Of a stretch of 64,000 nucleotides of DNA, positions 1 through 10,800 are shown one piece after another (position 1 is the stretch's first letter; every line of letters starts with the position of its first letter). The notes under the pieces are model-generated. The model did no database searches, was not told where the DNA came from, and saw only the letters and a list, made by a program, of their open reading frames with translations. The DNA is from Candidatus Cloacimonetes bacterium 4572_55 (GTDB lineage Bacteria > 4572-55), in the NCBI GenBank assembly GCA_002084765.1, contig NBMB01000021.1, positions 61,903 to 125,902 on the forward strand, given 5' to 3'. A program made the position numbers and the translations under genes.

Positions 1-573
1 GAGATAAAAAAACTGAAGCTGAAAATGAAATTGATTGATATGGAGTTTCAATCAGATGAATCGAAGCTCACTTTTTATTTTACAGCATCTCGGCGCGTTG
101 ATTTCCGAGAACTGGTCAGGGTATTGGCAGGCATATTCAAAATTCGTATTGAGCTGCGTCAGGTCGGGGTGCGGGACGAGGCAAAGTTATTGGATGGAGT
201 CGGTCCCTGTGGGAACCGACTCTGCTGCAGTTGCTTTCTGAAGGATTTTGCGCCGATCACCCTGAAGATGGCTCGAGACCAACAGATATCTCTTACACCT
301 TCAAAAATTTCCGGGGTATGTGGGCGACTGCTCTGCTGTCTGGAATATGAGCATAAAATGTATAAAGAGAGAGCCGCTATTTTCCCGCCAATCGGAAGTA
401 AAATACAAACAAAAGACGGAAGCGAGTTTACAGTAATAAAATTAGATATTTTTAAGGATATTGTCATAGCCAAAGATCAAAACGGAACGGATGTGCCAAT
501 CATTCTGTCAGACATAAAAATGTCGTCAAAATCGAAAAAAATAAAGACTGCAAATTCACCTAAGTCAGTATGA
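1..573 (+). CDS. PSP1 domain protein (YaaT-like), 5' end cut by window edge
   Basis: The frame is open from base 1, so the ATG at 25 is probably internal and the true N-terminus lies outside the window. The visible 190 or so residues match the C-terminal part of the PSP1 family: a 'RRVDFRELVRVLA' segment, then the cysteine clusters CGNRLCCSCFL and CGRLLCCLEYE, and a short beta-rich tail ending in lysines. PSP1/YaaT proteins are cytosolic; in Bacillus YaaT works with RicA/RicF and helps control RNase Y, and the cysteines can hold Fe-S clusters. In many genomes psp1 lies beside the delta' subunit gene of DNA polymerase III, and here holB is two genes downstream, which supports the call. Nothing else regulatory is visible for this gene. 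Confidence 0.88.
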   Translation, partial: EIKKLKLKMKLIDMEFQSDESKLTFYFTASRRVDFRELVRVLAGIFKIRIELRQVGVRDEAKLLDGVGPCGNRLCCSCFLKDFAPITLKMARDQQISLTPSKISGVCGRLLCCLEYEHKMYKERAAIFPPIGSKIQTKDGSEFTVIKLDIFKDIVIAKDQNGTDVPIILSDIKMSSKSKKIKTANSPKSV

Positions 574-1166
574 TTCCTGAAGAATATGCCAAGCTATATG
601 TTAAGATATCCGCGTTCTCGAAAGGTGAAAAAAAAATGGCAATAAAAAAAAACTGGCGGACCCGTTGTCGCCGTTAGTGACGGGGGACTAAACTAACGGA
701 TTACGGATCTGCCGGCTTGGGGGACTCAATGTCTATCTTGGCTCGGTTTTTTTTAAACCGGCAGATCGGTTATTCCATTAGAGAAGGCGGTCTAACGGGA
801 CGACGCCGATCTGCCGGCTCGGGGGACTCAATGTCTATTTTGGCTCGGTTTTTTTTAACCGGCAGACCCGTTATTACCATTAGAGAAGGCGGTCTAATGG
901 GTCGCAGATCTGCCGGCTCGGGGGACTCATAACCATCTTGCCGAGGCGTATACATCATGCTCGACACACTTTCTCTCCGCACAAAGCATGCCAGAATAAG
1001 TCGTTGGGGATGGAAGTATCATATCACTATGTCAAATAAGAAGTTACAATTTCCCAGATCATTTTCTTTTCGAGACTCAATGAAATCGATTTTTTGTTTT
1101 TCGGAAACAGAGGTTTGTTTTTCGGAATCTGAGTATATACAACACCCCATCAACAAAGGAATACGG
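574..1166. other. Gene-free, repeat-rich spacer
   Basis: No convincing gene lies between the PSP1 gene and the carbonic anhydrase. The stretch holds a short hairpin (CCCGT...ACGGG, 661-684), the tandem hairpin repeat listed separately, and a doubled 'tttgtttttcggaa' near 1094 and 1115. A reading frame from 957 runs into the carbonic anhydrase in frame, but its first 70 residues have no family similarity that I recognise and no good ribosome-binding site. Confidence 0.6.
706..930. repeat. Tandem ~100-bp hairpin repeat, two and a quarter units
   Basis: Units start at 706, 808 and 907 with the shared word 'gatctgccggct', giving periods of 102 and 99 bp; the third unit is only about 24 bp. Each full unit carries two inverted repeats. 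Hairpin A pairs gatctgccgg (706-715) with ccggcagatc (758-767); in unit two the arms are 808-817 and 859-868 with one mismatch. Hairpin B pairs ccattaga with tctaa[c/t]gg (about 775-798 and 877-900). A T8 tract lies inside hairpin A. The pattern suggests a palindromic, MITE- or REP-like element rather than a gene, although the periods are multiples of three and one frame stays open through it. Confidence 0.75.
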
Positions 1167-1748
1167 ATGATATTATCTTATAATGGAGTTTCCCCTCAAT
1201 TTGGTGAAAGCAATTTGGTTGCTCCCGGAGCATTTGTTATCGGAGATGTGGTCAGTGGGGATTATTGCAGCTTTTGGTTCAACGCGGTTGTTCGCGGGGA
1301 CGTGCATTACGTACGGATCGGCAACCTGACGAATATTCAGGATAACTGTGTGATCCATGAAGCGCATCTGACTCCCGTTATTATCGGGGACCAGGTGACG
1401 GTAGGCCACGGAGCGACGATCCATGCCTGCACGATCCAAAATCGTTGCTTGATCGGTATCAACTCCACGATCCTCGACAATGCTGACGTGGGTGAAGGAT
1501 CGATAATCGCGGCAAACAGCGTCGTGAGACCTCATACAAAAATTCCAGAGCGAACTCTGATGGCCGGCGTCCCCGCAAAACCGGTTCGGGAGGTGACGGA
1601 TGAGGAATATCAAAATATTATCGGATATGCGAATCGATATAGAGGATATATGAGCACCTATCTTGATGGTATAAAAGGCGCAGAAGCGAATTTGTTTCTG
1701 CCGCTTCCGGTTAGACAGGAGCTTCCACGTTTGGAGGGAAGAGAGTGA
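1167..1748 (+). CDS. Gamma-class carbonic anhydrase family protein (left-handed beta-helix)
   Basis: The protein is about 193 residues when started at the ATG at 1167, which has 'aaagga' eight bases upstream and gives the usual family N-terminus; the longer frame from 957 reads through non-conserved DNA. Hexapeptide repeats (for example VVRGDVHYVRIGN, VTVGHGATIHACTI) fold as a left-handed beta-helix. The three zinc-ligand histidines are visible in RGDVHYV, NCVIHEA and VGHGATIH. Close relatives (YrdA/PaaY/CaiE, gamma-CA) are cytosolic trimers; some are carbonic anhydrases, others thioesterases or of unknown activity, so the exact reaction is not certain. The C-terminal VPAKPVREVT segment is typical. 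Its stop overlaps the next start (GTGA), so it is translationally coupled to holB. Confidence 0.9.
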   Translation: MILSYNGVSPQFGESNLVAPGAFVIGDVVSGDYCSFWFNAVVRGDVHYVRIGNLTNIQDNCVIHEAHLTPVIIGDQVTVGHGATIHACTIQNRCLIGINSTILDNADVGEGSIIAANSVVRPHTKIPERTLMAGVPAKPVREVTDEEYQNIIGYANRYRGYMSTYLDGIKGAEANLFLPLPVRQELPRLEGRE

Positions 1749-2830
1749 GCTTTTCGTCAATTATTGGACAAGAAGCGGCTATCGGCAATCTGCAAAATGC
1801 TTTTCATAAAAATCGAGCGTCTCATGCCTATATTTTTCACGGCAGTCGCGGGGTGGGAAAAGAGACAACCGCGCTGGCAATTGCCAAATGGCTGAATTGT
1901 CACAACCGAAGCGACTCGGATTTCTGCGGAAGTTGTCCCTCTTGCCGAAAAATTCGCTCGTTTAACCATCTCGACGTCAAATTTATTTTCCCCAGACCAG
2001 CTACTCTGAAAACGAATGATATTCAAGAAATTATCCAAAAAAAAGTCAAGAATCCGGATATTCCCATCTATTTTGATCAAAATGTCTCTATCGTGATGGA
2101 AGACATTCGAGAGATGCAGCGTCAGTTATCATATCCGCCGTATGAGGCAAAGACGCGGGTAATAATTATTCGTGAAGCGGAAAAAATGAGCGTGTACACA
2201 GCAAACGCGCTACTCAAGACGCTTGAGGAACCGCCGGAACGCACTCTTTTGATTCTAACGGCAAACCATCTCTACACTTTGTTACAGACAATCCGTTCCC
2301 GATGTCAGCAGGTGCGTTTCCGAGACCTGCTGCCTGAGGAGATCGAAAAGGCTCTCCGCGAGCGATATCATAAATCGAAGGAGTCCGCGCGTCTGTTGTC
2401 ACATATCGCAAACGGAAGTCTGGGCCACGTGATCGGTCGGGAAGAAAAATCTCTCATGGAACGGCGGGAAGCAGTGTTGGATCTGGTGGATTCTTTGCCG
2501 GAAGGAGACCCGCTTCAATTGATCGGACACGCGGAAAAGTGGCTAAAATCAAAAGAGTCGCTGGATAGCCGATTGCAAATTCTCTCCTTGACCTATCGCG
2601 ATATTATTTTGCTCAACCAGGAAGTCGCAACAGAGCGTTATCTGAGTGCTTCCGATCTGAAAGAACGGCTCTCTGAACCGGCTCGAAAAATAGATTTTTC
2701 CGCTGGGCAAGCCGCTCTATCGGAAATCGATCAAGTCCGGATGAGTCTGACGACAAACGTCAACCAACAATTGGCACTTCTGCACCTTTTTTTCACTTTG
2801 AGAAATATTTTTCATTTTCGATCCGAATAG
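1745..2830 (+). CDS. holB: DNA polymerase III clamp-loader subunit delta'
   Basis: This 361-residue AAA+ protein begins at a GTG that overlaps the carbonic anhydrase stop by 4 bp, with 'ggaggg' just upstream. Visible motifs are the Walker A GSRGVGKE near residue 34, a zinc module with LNCH and CGSCPSC, the NALLKTLEEPP helix, and the SRC sensor motif in TIRSRCQQVRF. Delta' lacks ATPase activity in E. coli but here the P-loop is intact, as in many bacteria. It loads the beta sliding clamp with DnaX and HolA. The C-terminal part (from about 210) is the less conserved collar domain. Its neighbour psp1, two genes upstream, is a common genomic partner. Confidence 0.92.
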   Translation: MSFSSIIGQEAAIGNLQNAFHKNRASHAYIFHGSRGVGKETTALAIAKWLNCHNRSDSDFCGSCPSCRKIRSFNHLDVKFIFPRPATLKTNDIQEIIQKKVKNPDIPIYFDQNVSIVMEDIREMQRQLSYPPYEAKTRVIIIREAEKMSVYTANALLKTLEEPPERTLLILTANHLYTLLQTIRSRCQQVRFRDLLPEEIEKALRERYHKSKESARLLSHIANGSLGHVIGREEKSLMERREAVLDLVDSLPEGDPLQLIGHAEKWLKSKESLDSRLQILSLTYRDIILLNQEVATERYLSASDLKERLSEPARKIDFSAGQAALSEIDQVRMSLTTNVNQQLALLHLFFTLRNIFHFRSE

Positions 2831-2850
2831 AGACTTTGGGATGCGATCTT

Positions 2851-2953
2851 GGATTATTCGTCATCACGGAAATCGGTCCGCAGATTACGCAGATTATCGC
2901 AGATTAAGAATTGATAATTAAAGAATTATATCTTTTTTGCCAAATTTTCTTCA
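2851..2953 (+). repeat. Dispersed 'cgcagatta' repeat, copy 1
   Basis: These 103 bases recur at 36631-36776. The two copies match almost base for base from 'ggattattcg' to 'ttcttca', except that the second copy has 43 extra bases made of additional 'cgcagatta(cgcagattat)' words. The copy lies directly at the end of holB and runs into the lipid kinase reading frame, supplying its TTG start at 2911 and the first 14 codons. Confidence 0.9.
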
Positions 2954-3852
2954 TCATTGTAAATCCGAACGCAGGACGCGGAAAAGGAAAAAAATTTATC
3001 CCGCTGTTGAATTCTTCGATAAATTCCTGGATAAAAAAACATGTAAGAATCCGTCAGATCTCGGCTGAAGTATGGAAAACCACCGCGCCTCGGGAAGCCG
3101 TCAATATGGCTCGTGAAGGCGTTGCTGCCGGATTCGATACGCTGGTCGCTGTAGGCGGAGACGGTACGATCCATGAGGTGGCAAACGGTATCCTGCAAGC
3201 AGGTGGAGCCGTGGCATTGGGCGCAATTCGAGTCGGCTCTGGTAATGACTTTTTGCGATATTTCGATTTTCCCGTTGATTTTGAGCAAGCTATGGATATC
3301 ATCGCCGCGGGAAGAGAGCAGGTAATCGATATCGGACAGGTGGAAAACCACTATTTCGTTAATGCAATAGGAATAGGATTTGACGCTGAGGTGGGCTATG
3401 AAATGTCGAAAATTCACTGGCTGGGTGGGACCGCTGTCTATTTTTATGCAGTCTTAAAACGTCTGCTTCGCTATCATACGCCCAGGGTTTCGATATATAC
3501 GGACGAGAAACTCTTTTTTCATGGAGAAATGACCCTGCTCGCCGTGGGTAACGGCGTCTCTACTGGAGGCGGATTTCGCCTCACTCCAGATGCAAAAATA
3601 AACGATGGTCAGTTTGATCTTTGCCTGATTCAAGCGATCCCGATCCGAAAAGCCGCTACTTTGCTGCCGCGTGTTTTATACGGACGTCATACAGTGCATC
3701 CCGATGTAAAAATGACTCGCGCCCGGCTGATAAAGGTGATTTTCGATTCGGAATCGCTCGCGGTGCACCTTGATGGAGAGTTCGACGAGTTGGACTCTCG
3801 CAGTTTCACAATCGACCTGTTGCCAAAACAGCTGCGGGTCATTGTGCCGTGA
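2911..3852 (+). CDS. Diacylglycerol/lipid kinase family protein (YegS/BmrU/DagK type)
   Basis: The 313-residue protein has the family's N-terminal IIVNPNAGRGKG nucleotide-binding motif, the GGDGTIHEVANGI signature (the catalytic GGDGT) near residue 88, and a GSGNDFLR segment. These enzymes phosphorylate diacylglycerol or related lipids with ATP at the inner face of the membrane. The C-terminal half (GIGFDAEVGY, GNGVSTGGGF, HLDGE) is the usual beta-sandwich domain. The start is odd: the only in-frame initiator before the conserved motif is a TTG at 2911 that lies inside the dispersed repeat, with no clear Shine-Dalgarno sequence, so residues 1-14 are repeat-derived and the native start may have been replaced. 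Its 3' end is 38 bp before the acyl-AMP ligase ATG. Confidence 0.88.
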   Translation: MIIKELYLFCQIFFIIVNPNAGRGKGKKFIPLLNSSINSWIKKHVRIRQISAEVWKTTAPREAVNMAREGVAAGFDTLVAVGGDGTIHEVANGILQAGGAVALGAIRVGSGNDFLRYFDFPVDFEQAMDIIAAGREQVIDIGQVENHYFVNAIGIGFDAEVGYEMSKIHWLGGTAVYFYAVLKRLLRYHTPRVSIYTDEKLFFHGEMTLLAVGNGVSTGGGFRLTPDAKINDGQFDLCLIQAIPIRKAATLLPRVLYGRHTVHPDVKMTRARLIKVIFDSESLAVHLDGEFDELDSRSFTIDLLPKQLRVIVP

Positions 3853-3877
3853 CGCGAGATTTTTCACTCAGTTTAAA

Positions 3878-3884
3878 AAGGAGG
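3878..3884 (+). promoter_or_regulatory. Ribosome-binding site that fixes the acyl-AMP ligase start
   Basis: AAGGAGG lies six bases before the ATG at 3891. It favours this start over the earlier in-frame GTG at 3849, which overlaps the lipid kinase. Confidence 0.8.
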
Positions 3885-3890
3885 CTTCCG

Positions 3891-4835
3891 ATGTCAATGG
3901 ATTCAAGTGAGCTCAGCCGATTTAAAACATTTTTTGACGCGTTGCGATATCGAGCTGCGCATCAACCGGATAAACGGGCTTATATATATTTAGAAAATGG
4001 CGAAAAAGAAGGTATGACGTTGACTTATGGTCAATTGGATCGCAAAGCGAGAGCGATTGCCGCGAAGTTGCAGGATATAAACGCAAAAGGAGAGCGGGCT
4101 TTGATGCTCTTCCCGCCTAATTTGGAGTTCATCATAGCCTATTTTGGTTGTTTATACGCGGGCGTTACCGCGGTTCCTATTTATCCACCAAGAAAGAATC
4201 GCTCTCTTGAGCGCGTCGAGGCAGTGATAAAAAGCTCGGAATCCACGGTCGCTCTCTGTACACGGCACATACTATCCGATATTGAGCGGCGGTTCCCTGA
4301 ATATCAAGACCTGGAAAAAATTCAATGGCTGGAGACAGACGAATTGGAGATCGAATGGGCGGAATCATGGAAAGAGCCGACGATTACTCCAGAAACATTG
4401 GCTTTTCTGCAATACACATCCGGCTCTACCGGCTCCCCAAAAGGCGTGATGGTCAGCCATGGAAACCTGATTCACAACCAACAGATGCTTTTTCACGCGT
4501 TTGTCCATGACGAGGGTACCATCGGAGTCAGCTGGCTTCCCATCTATCATGATATGGGTCTCATCGGCGGTATGTTACTGCCGTTGTACGCCGGTTTTCC
4601 CAGCTATTATATGGGACCGGTCTCCTTCCTGATAAAACCGATTCGATGGTTGAAAGCTATAGATCGCTATAGATCGACCCTCTCGGTGGGTCCGAATTTC
4701 GCATACGATCTCTGCGTCAAAAGGATTAAACCGGTTGGAAGACAATTGAACAATTTAGCGAGAAATTTGCTGGCTGTGGCTTCCAGAAAAAGGCATTTTA
4801 TCCGAGCTACGGTATGGCGGAATCCACCCTTTTAA
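3891..4835 (+). pseudogene. Fatty acyl-AMP ligase (FAAL), N-terminal part of a broken gene
   Basis: From the ATG at 3891 the frame encodes the N-terminal two thirds of a FadD-like fatty acyl-AMP ligase: TYGQLDRKARAIA, VPIYPPRK (a FAAL hallmark), the P-loop YTSGSTGSPKGVM near residue 180, WLPIYHDMGLIGG, and GPNFAYDLCVKRIKP. FAALs activate free fatty acids as acyl-adenylates and pass them to an ACP to start lipopeptides. After KRIKP the reading goes out of frame and stops at 4835. The expected 22-24 residues that include the conserved F-N-G-A-E-P segment are missing, and the family sequence resumes in another frame at about 4740 (EQFSEKF...FYPSYGMAES). So a deletion of roughly 70 bp with a frame change splits the gene from the NRPS that it was fused to. 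Confidence 0.85.
4727..4750 (+). other. Deletion/frameshift junction in the FAAL
   Basis: The N-terminal frame is collinear with FAALs up to KRIKP (about 4732) and the second frame is collinear from about TIEQFSEK (4741 on). A TAA at 4727-4729 closes the second frame upstream. The segment expected between them, with the conserved NGAEP motif, is absent. Confidence 0.8.
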
Positions 4836-7800
4836 TATCCACGCATGACAAAAACGACGCCCTGCGTGTCGAAATCGTGAGCGAGCACGACCTTGAATAT
4901 CACCGTATTCGTCGCGTACATAGCGAGACTGATCCCAAAAATTTAGACGCTCATGAAATTGTGAGTTGCGGCAGGATCCAGCTGGATCAAAAGGTCAAAA
5001 TCGTGAATCTCAATACGGATATCGAGTGTCAGAAAGATGAAGTTGGGGAGATTTGGGCATCTGGTCCGAGTACGGCAAAGGGCTATTGGGGAATGGAGAA
5101 GGAGACAGAAAGAATTTTCCGAGCCTATCTATCCGACACTGGCGAAGGTCCCTTTATGAGAACAGGCGATCTGGGGTTTCTTCAAGAAGGCGAGCTATAT
5201 GTGACCGGTCGATTAAAGGATTTGATTATCATTCGTGGACGGAACTATTACCCGCAAGACATTGAATTGACTGTGCAAGAGAGTTCCCCATCGATTCGGG
5301 CAAATCATGTCGCGGCTTTTTCAGTGGAAGTAGAAGGCGAAGATCGGCTGGTGATTGTGGGTGAAGTGGAACGCCGTCGTCAGAGACAGCGACAGAGAAA
5401 AAAGGAGGTTCCGGAAAGCCATGGGTATCGCATAGCTCGAAAAGAAAAAATGTATCCTGTTTCCGAAGTTGATACAAATCGACCTTTTGATCCCCAAGAG
5501 ACAATCGAAATTATCCAAGAGGCAGTCGCTAGCCACCATGAGTTGCAAGTTTACGCAGCGGCTTTGATCCGATACGGCAGTCTGCCAAAGACTTCCAGCG
5601 GAAAAATCCAACATGGGGCGTGTCGAAAGGCATTTCTGGAGAACAGACTCCGATTGATTGGCGAAAGTATTTTGGAGGATATTCACGTCATTCCGAATGG
5701 ACTCAAGCTCAGTCGAGAAAATTTGGCGCGGCTCCCTATCGAACAAAATTCGAATGTCTTAACAGAGCATTTTCGTCATGTAGTGGCGGAAGTGACCCGG
5801 ATTCGGTTGGATCAGATCGACCCGACAAAACCTATCGTCGGTTTTGGATTGGACTCGCTCAGCGCGGTGGAGTTGCACAATCGACTGGAAAGTGATTTTG
5901 AAATCTCTATTGCCATCAGCCCCCTTTTGCAGGATATGACGATCAACGAGCTTGTTTCGGAGGCGTTGAATCTGCTGGAGAAACCCATCGAACATTTCGA
6001 GCGAGTCGGAGACGTGAATATTTTTCCACTCTCTTATAACCAACGGGCGCAGTGGTTGTTATATCAGATGGCTCCTTACAGCGCGGCTTACAACATTTTT
6101 ATCTCGGCTAAGGCGATTTTTTCCGAGACTTTACAAATTGATCTATTAAAGGAGTCTTTCGACACTGTTATCAAGCGTCACGCCTCGCTCCGCACCGTGT
6201 ATTCTATAGATGACGATCAGCCCATTCAGCATATTCGTGATCGAGTCGATGGGTATTGGGAATATCTCCACGCGGAAGACTGGAGTCAGAAGCGACTCGA
6301 CGCATATCTGCATCAAGTCGTCCATCAGCCATTTCATCTGGAGACCGGGCCCATTATTCGCATGAAGGTGCTCCGTCGCTCCGATACCGAACACATTTTT
6401 TTATTGGTTGCGCATCATATATCCGTGGATCTGTGGTCGCTTTTGGTTGTATTCGACGAATTCGGACAGCTTTACGCGGCAAAAGGAGAAGGAAAGCTCG
6501 CGGTTCTCCCCCCGCATTCAGTCTCTTATCTCGATTTTGTTCATCAGCAGGCACAAATTTTGGAGGGAGAATCCGGGGACAAGCTCAGGGCGTATTGGGA
6601 GAAAAAATTAAGCGGAGAACTGCCGGTATTGCGCCTGCCAACCGATCGTCCGAGACCCTCAGTTCAGCGTACCGATCGCGGCGATTCGTTTCGATTCAAT
6701 CTCAAAAAAGAGTTGGCTGAACAACTCAAGCGCGTGTCGTCGGAACTGTCCGCGACCTTGTTTACTCTCCTGCTCGCGGCTTTCAAAACTCTACTCTATC
6801 GATACAGCGGGCAGGAGGATATTTTGGTCGGTGCCCCAGCTTCAGGTCGAGATCAAGCTGAATTTACCGATATTGTCGGTTATATGGTCAACCCTGTTGC
6901 GATCCGTTCTGATCTGTCCGGAAACCCTATTTTTTCTCAATTTGTCGGTCAGGTGCGGCGCAATGTGCTTGGAGCGTTGGATCATCAGGATTATCCGTTT
7001 CAACTCCTGGTAGAGAAGCTCAAACCCGTCAGAGAGGCGGATCATTCTCCTATTTTTCAGGCCATGTTTGTGCTGCAACGATTGCAACGGATGGAAAAAG
7101 CCACGACTTTTATCCTACCCATCGATTCACCTGAAACGTGTAATTCCTCCCGTATGGAGTGGGGCGGGGTGACGATAGAGTCCCTGCCGATCAAACAGAA
7201 AACTGCCCAGTTCGATCTGCTGTTTATGCTTGTGGAGACGGATCAGGGCATGACGGTCTCTATTGAATACAACACAGACCTATTCGACGAGTCCACCATC
7301 CAGAGGATGAGCACCCATTATCAAACCGTGCTGATGGGTATTGTCGATGATCCTGAGAAAAGAGTGGCGGACCTGCCTCTCCTCACGACTGAAGAGCGGG
7401 ATTTGATTCTCTATCAGTGGAACCAGACCCGCGCGGCTTATCCGAAACATATCTGCCTGCACCATCTCTTTGAAGCGCAGGTTGAAAAGACTCCGGACCG
7501 CGTCGCGCTGATATGTGACGATGCCAGCGGAAATAAGTCTTTGACATATAAAGAATTAAATTTGCGAATAAATCGCGTCGCGCATTATCTGAAAGAGTCC
7601 GGTATCAAGCCGGATCAATTGGTCGGCGTTTGTCTGGAGCGCTCATTTAAGATGGTGATCGCTCTTTACGCGGCATTGAAAGCAGGCGCGGCGTATCTTC
7701 CGTTAGACCCGACAAACCCGAGAGAACGGATATCTTATGTGATCCACGACGCGCAGCCCGACATAATCGTGACAGCGGATCGGTATGTGGATCGTCTGCC

Positions 7801-10800
7801 TGAATCGGAGAAAATTCTCTGCCTGGATCAAGAAGAGTCGAAGTTGGCGTCATATCCCGCGGACAATCCCGATTCCGGCGCGCAGCCAAACCATCTTGCG
7901 TACGTCATCTATACCTCTGGATCGACCGGTCGCCCAAAAGGCGTGATGACCGAACATCGCGCGATATGCAACCGACTGTTATGGATGCAAGACGCGTACA
8001 AAATCGGCGAGACCGACACGGTTCTGCAAAAAACCCCTTATACTTTTGATGTATCGGTGTGGGAATTTTTCTGGCCTCTGTTCACCGGCGCGAGGCTCGT
8101 CATTGCTCGGCCACAGGGACACAAGGACAGCCGCTACCTGATCGATATAATCCAACGGCAAAAGATTACAACTTTGCACTTTGTTCCTTCGATGTTGCAG
8201 CTTTTTCTGGAAGAATTTTTGGAAGAAGACGCGCGTCTCTGCGATAGTCTCCGACGGGTGATCTGCAGTGGGGAATCTCTCTCTTTGGAATTGCAAAAAC
8301 ATTTTTTCAGCCGGTTCAACTGCGATCTGCATAATCTTTACGGTCCTACAGAAGCTGCGGTCGATGTCTCCTATTGGCACTGCGAACCAAAAAGCCAGTT
8401 GCCAATCGTTCCAATTGGCAGACCCATCTCCAACATCCGGCTTTATATTCTGAGCTCTCGTCTCCAGCCTGCTCCACCGGGCGTCCCGGGGGAGCTCCAT
8501 ATCGGCGGCTCAGGTCTTGCCCGCGGCTATCACAACCGTCCCGAGTTGACCGCAAAAAAATTCATACCCGATCCTTTCAGTCATGACCCGAAAGCTCGGT
8601 TATACAAAACCGGCGACCTGGCGCGCTACATGCCAGACGGCGCGATCGAGTATATAGGTCGGATTGATAACCAGGTCAAAATTCGGGGAAATCGGGTCGA
8701 ACTCGGAGAGATTGAAGTGGTTCTGAAACGCCATCCGTCGGTTCGAGACGCGATCGCGACGACTTGGAAGGATCAATTTGGCGATCTTTCCATCTCGGCT
8801 TATGTTATTTCTGAAGAGAAAACGGTTTCCGACAGGGAATTACTTGGCTATCTCAAGGAAAAACTGCCTGATTATATGATTCCAGCGACTTTTGCCACTC
8901 TGGATCGATTTCCTCTGACCTCCAGCGGAAAAATCGACAGACGGACCTTGCCCAGTCCCTCCCAGATTCGGGCGCAAAATCGAACAAAAATTCAGACGGA
9001 TTTGTCGTCGATCTATGTGAGACCGCGCACCACAGAGGAGGAGGCTTTGACCTCTATCTGGGAAAATATTCTGGACATAAAGCAGGTCGGGATCGACGAC
9101 AACATTTTTGATATAGGCGCGGATTCCATCCGTTGCATCCGTTTTATCTCCAGGGCAAAAAAGATCGGATCGGCTTTCACTCTCCATCAACTTTTGCAAT
9201 ACCAAACTGTTCGAGAACTTACGGACGCGGCTAAGGAACAGATCGAGATCGAGTCCTTGCAGACACAACCAAAGCCTTTTGATTTGATCCACGCGGAGGA
9301 TCGCGCAAAAATGCCGGAGGATGTCGTAGACGCGTATCCCTTAGCCGCTTTGCAAGCCGGTATGATATTCCATAGCCGGTTTAGCAAAGACGCCACTGTG
9401 TATCATGATGTGTTCAGCTTCCGGATTCGCGCCCAATTCGATTATGACGCGCTGCGCCGTGCGACTCGTCAAGTAATCGAGAGTCATCCTGCGTTACGCG
9501 TCGGATTCGTCTTGAGCGGGTACAAAGAGCCGCTGCAATTGGTCTATAAAAGCGCGGAAGTTCCATTGGGTTTGACCGATTTGCGCGATCTCCCGGAAGA
9601 GGAGCGAGAAACGGCTCAGGATCAATGGCTAAAAACGGAGCGGTGCCGCAGCCTGGATTTGTCAAAACCTCCCGCGCTTTATTTTAAAATCCATCTTCAT
9701 GCCGACGATCTATTTAACCTGACGATTAGCTTTCACCATGCCATTTTGGACGGCTGGAGTGTGGCGTCCCTTTTGACAGAGTTGTTTCATCGGTACCTGA
9801 GTATATTAAATGATTCTGTTTTCCCGGAACCCACTCCAGATAAAACCCAAGTAGAATATCGGGACTTTGTGGCTATGGAGAACGTGACAGTGCAGTCCCA
9901 TGAGGCTCAGGAATTCTGGGCGGACCAATTGGTGGATATGACCCTATCCAAATTGCCGCGTTGGAAAATCCAAACCGAATCTGAGGAGCAGGAAAAAATC
10001 GGTCTTCTTGAGGTTCGAGATACACAGATTCCGAAGAAGACCTCCGACCTTCTGAAAGAGTTGGCGCGCAGGGCAAATGTGCCGATAAAAAGCGTGCTTT
10101 TAGCTGCGCATCTGCAAACTCTTCGTCTTTTGCATAATCAATCGGACATAACGACCGGTCTGGTGACGAACGGACGCATTGAATCTATTGGAGGCGAAAA
10201 GACGCTCGGTCTTTTCTTAAATACATTGCCTTTCCGCATGCGGCTGGGCAGCGGGACTTGGCTCGACTTGATTCGAGAAACCTTTCGGATTGAGCGGGAC
10301 GCGATTCCCTATCGCCGTTTTCCGTTGGCGAAGATACAGCGACTGTTCCGGGACAAAACCGCTTTTAACGGAGAGCAAAACGATCTGTTCGAGACCGCTT
10401 TTAACTTCATCCATTTCCACGTATATGAAGCACTTCTCCGCGTCAAGGATATTGAGGTGGTCGATTGGCATATTTTTGAGCAGACCAATTTTACTCTTGG
10501 CGTGAATTTCGGTCTGGATATTTTTACAAAAGATGTCACCCTCTCTTTGTCCTACGATAGCGCAAAATTGACAAAAAAGCAGGTGGAGATGATATCCGGG
10601 TATTACATCCGAACATTGGAGGTTATGGCAAAAAATCCGACCCAGCCATTTGATAAATATGAGGTTATATCGGATGCAGAACGCCATAAACTTCTCGTCA
10701 AGTGGAACAATACCCAGACCGATCTTCCAAAAAAGCCGGTGCATGAGATGTTTATGGAGCAGGCTCGGCGCAACCCAGACCGGATTGCGCTTGTGGATCG

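Noticed and set aside
717..932. 71-residue open frame across the tandem hairpin repeat
   Set aside because: It stays open only because the repeat periods are multiples of three. There is no ribosome-binding site, and the sequence is dominated by palindromes.
957..1166. N-terminal extension of the carbonic anhydrase
   Set aside because: The 70 extra residues have no family similarity, and a better start with a ribosome-binding site lies at 1167.
4727..4835. Programmed ribosomal frameshift joining the two acyl-AMP ligase frames
   Set aside because: Expected residues are missing, not only out of frame, and I see no slippery heptamer with a downstream structure.
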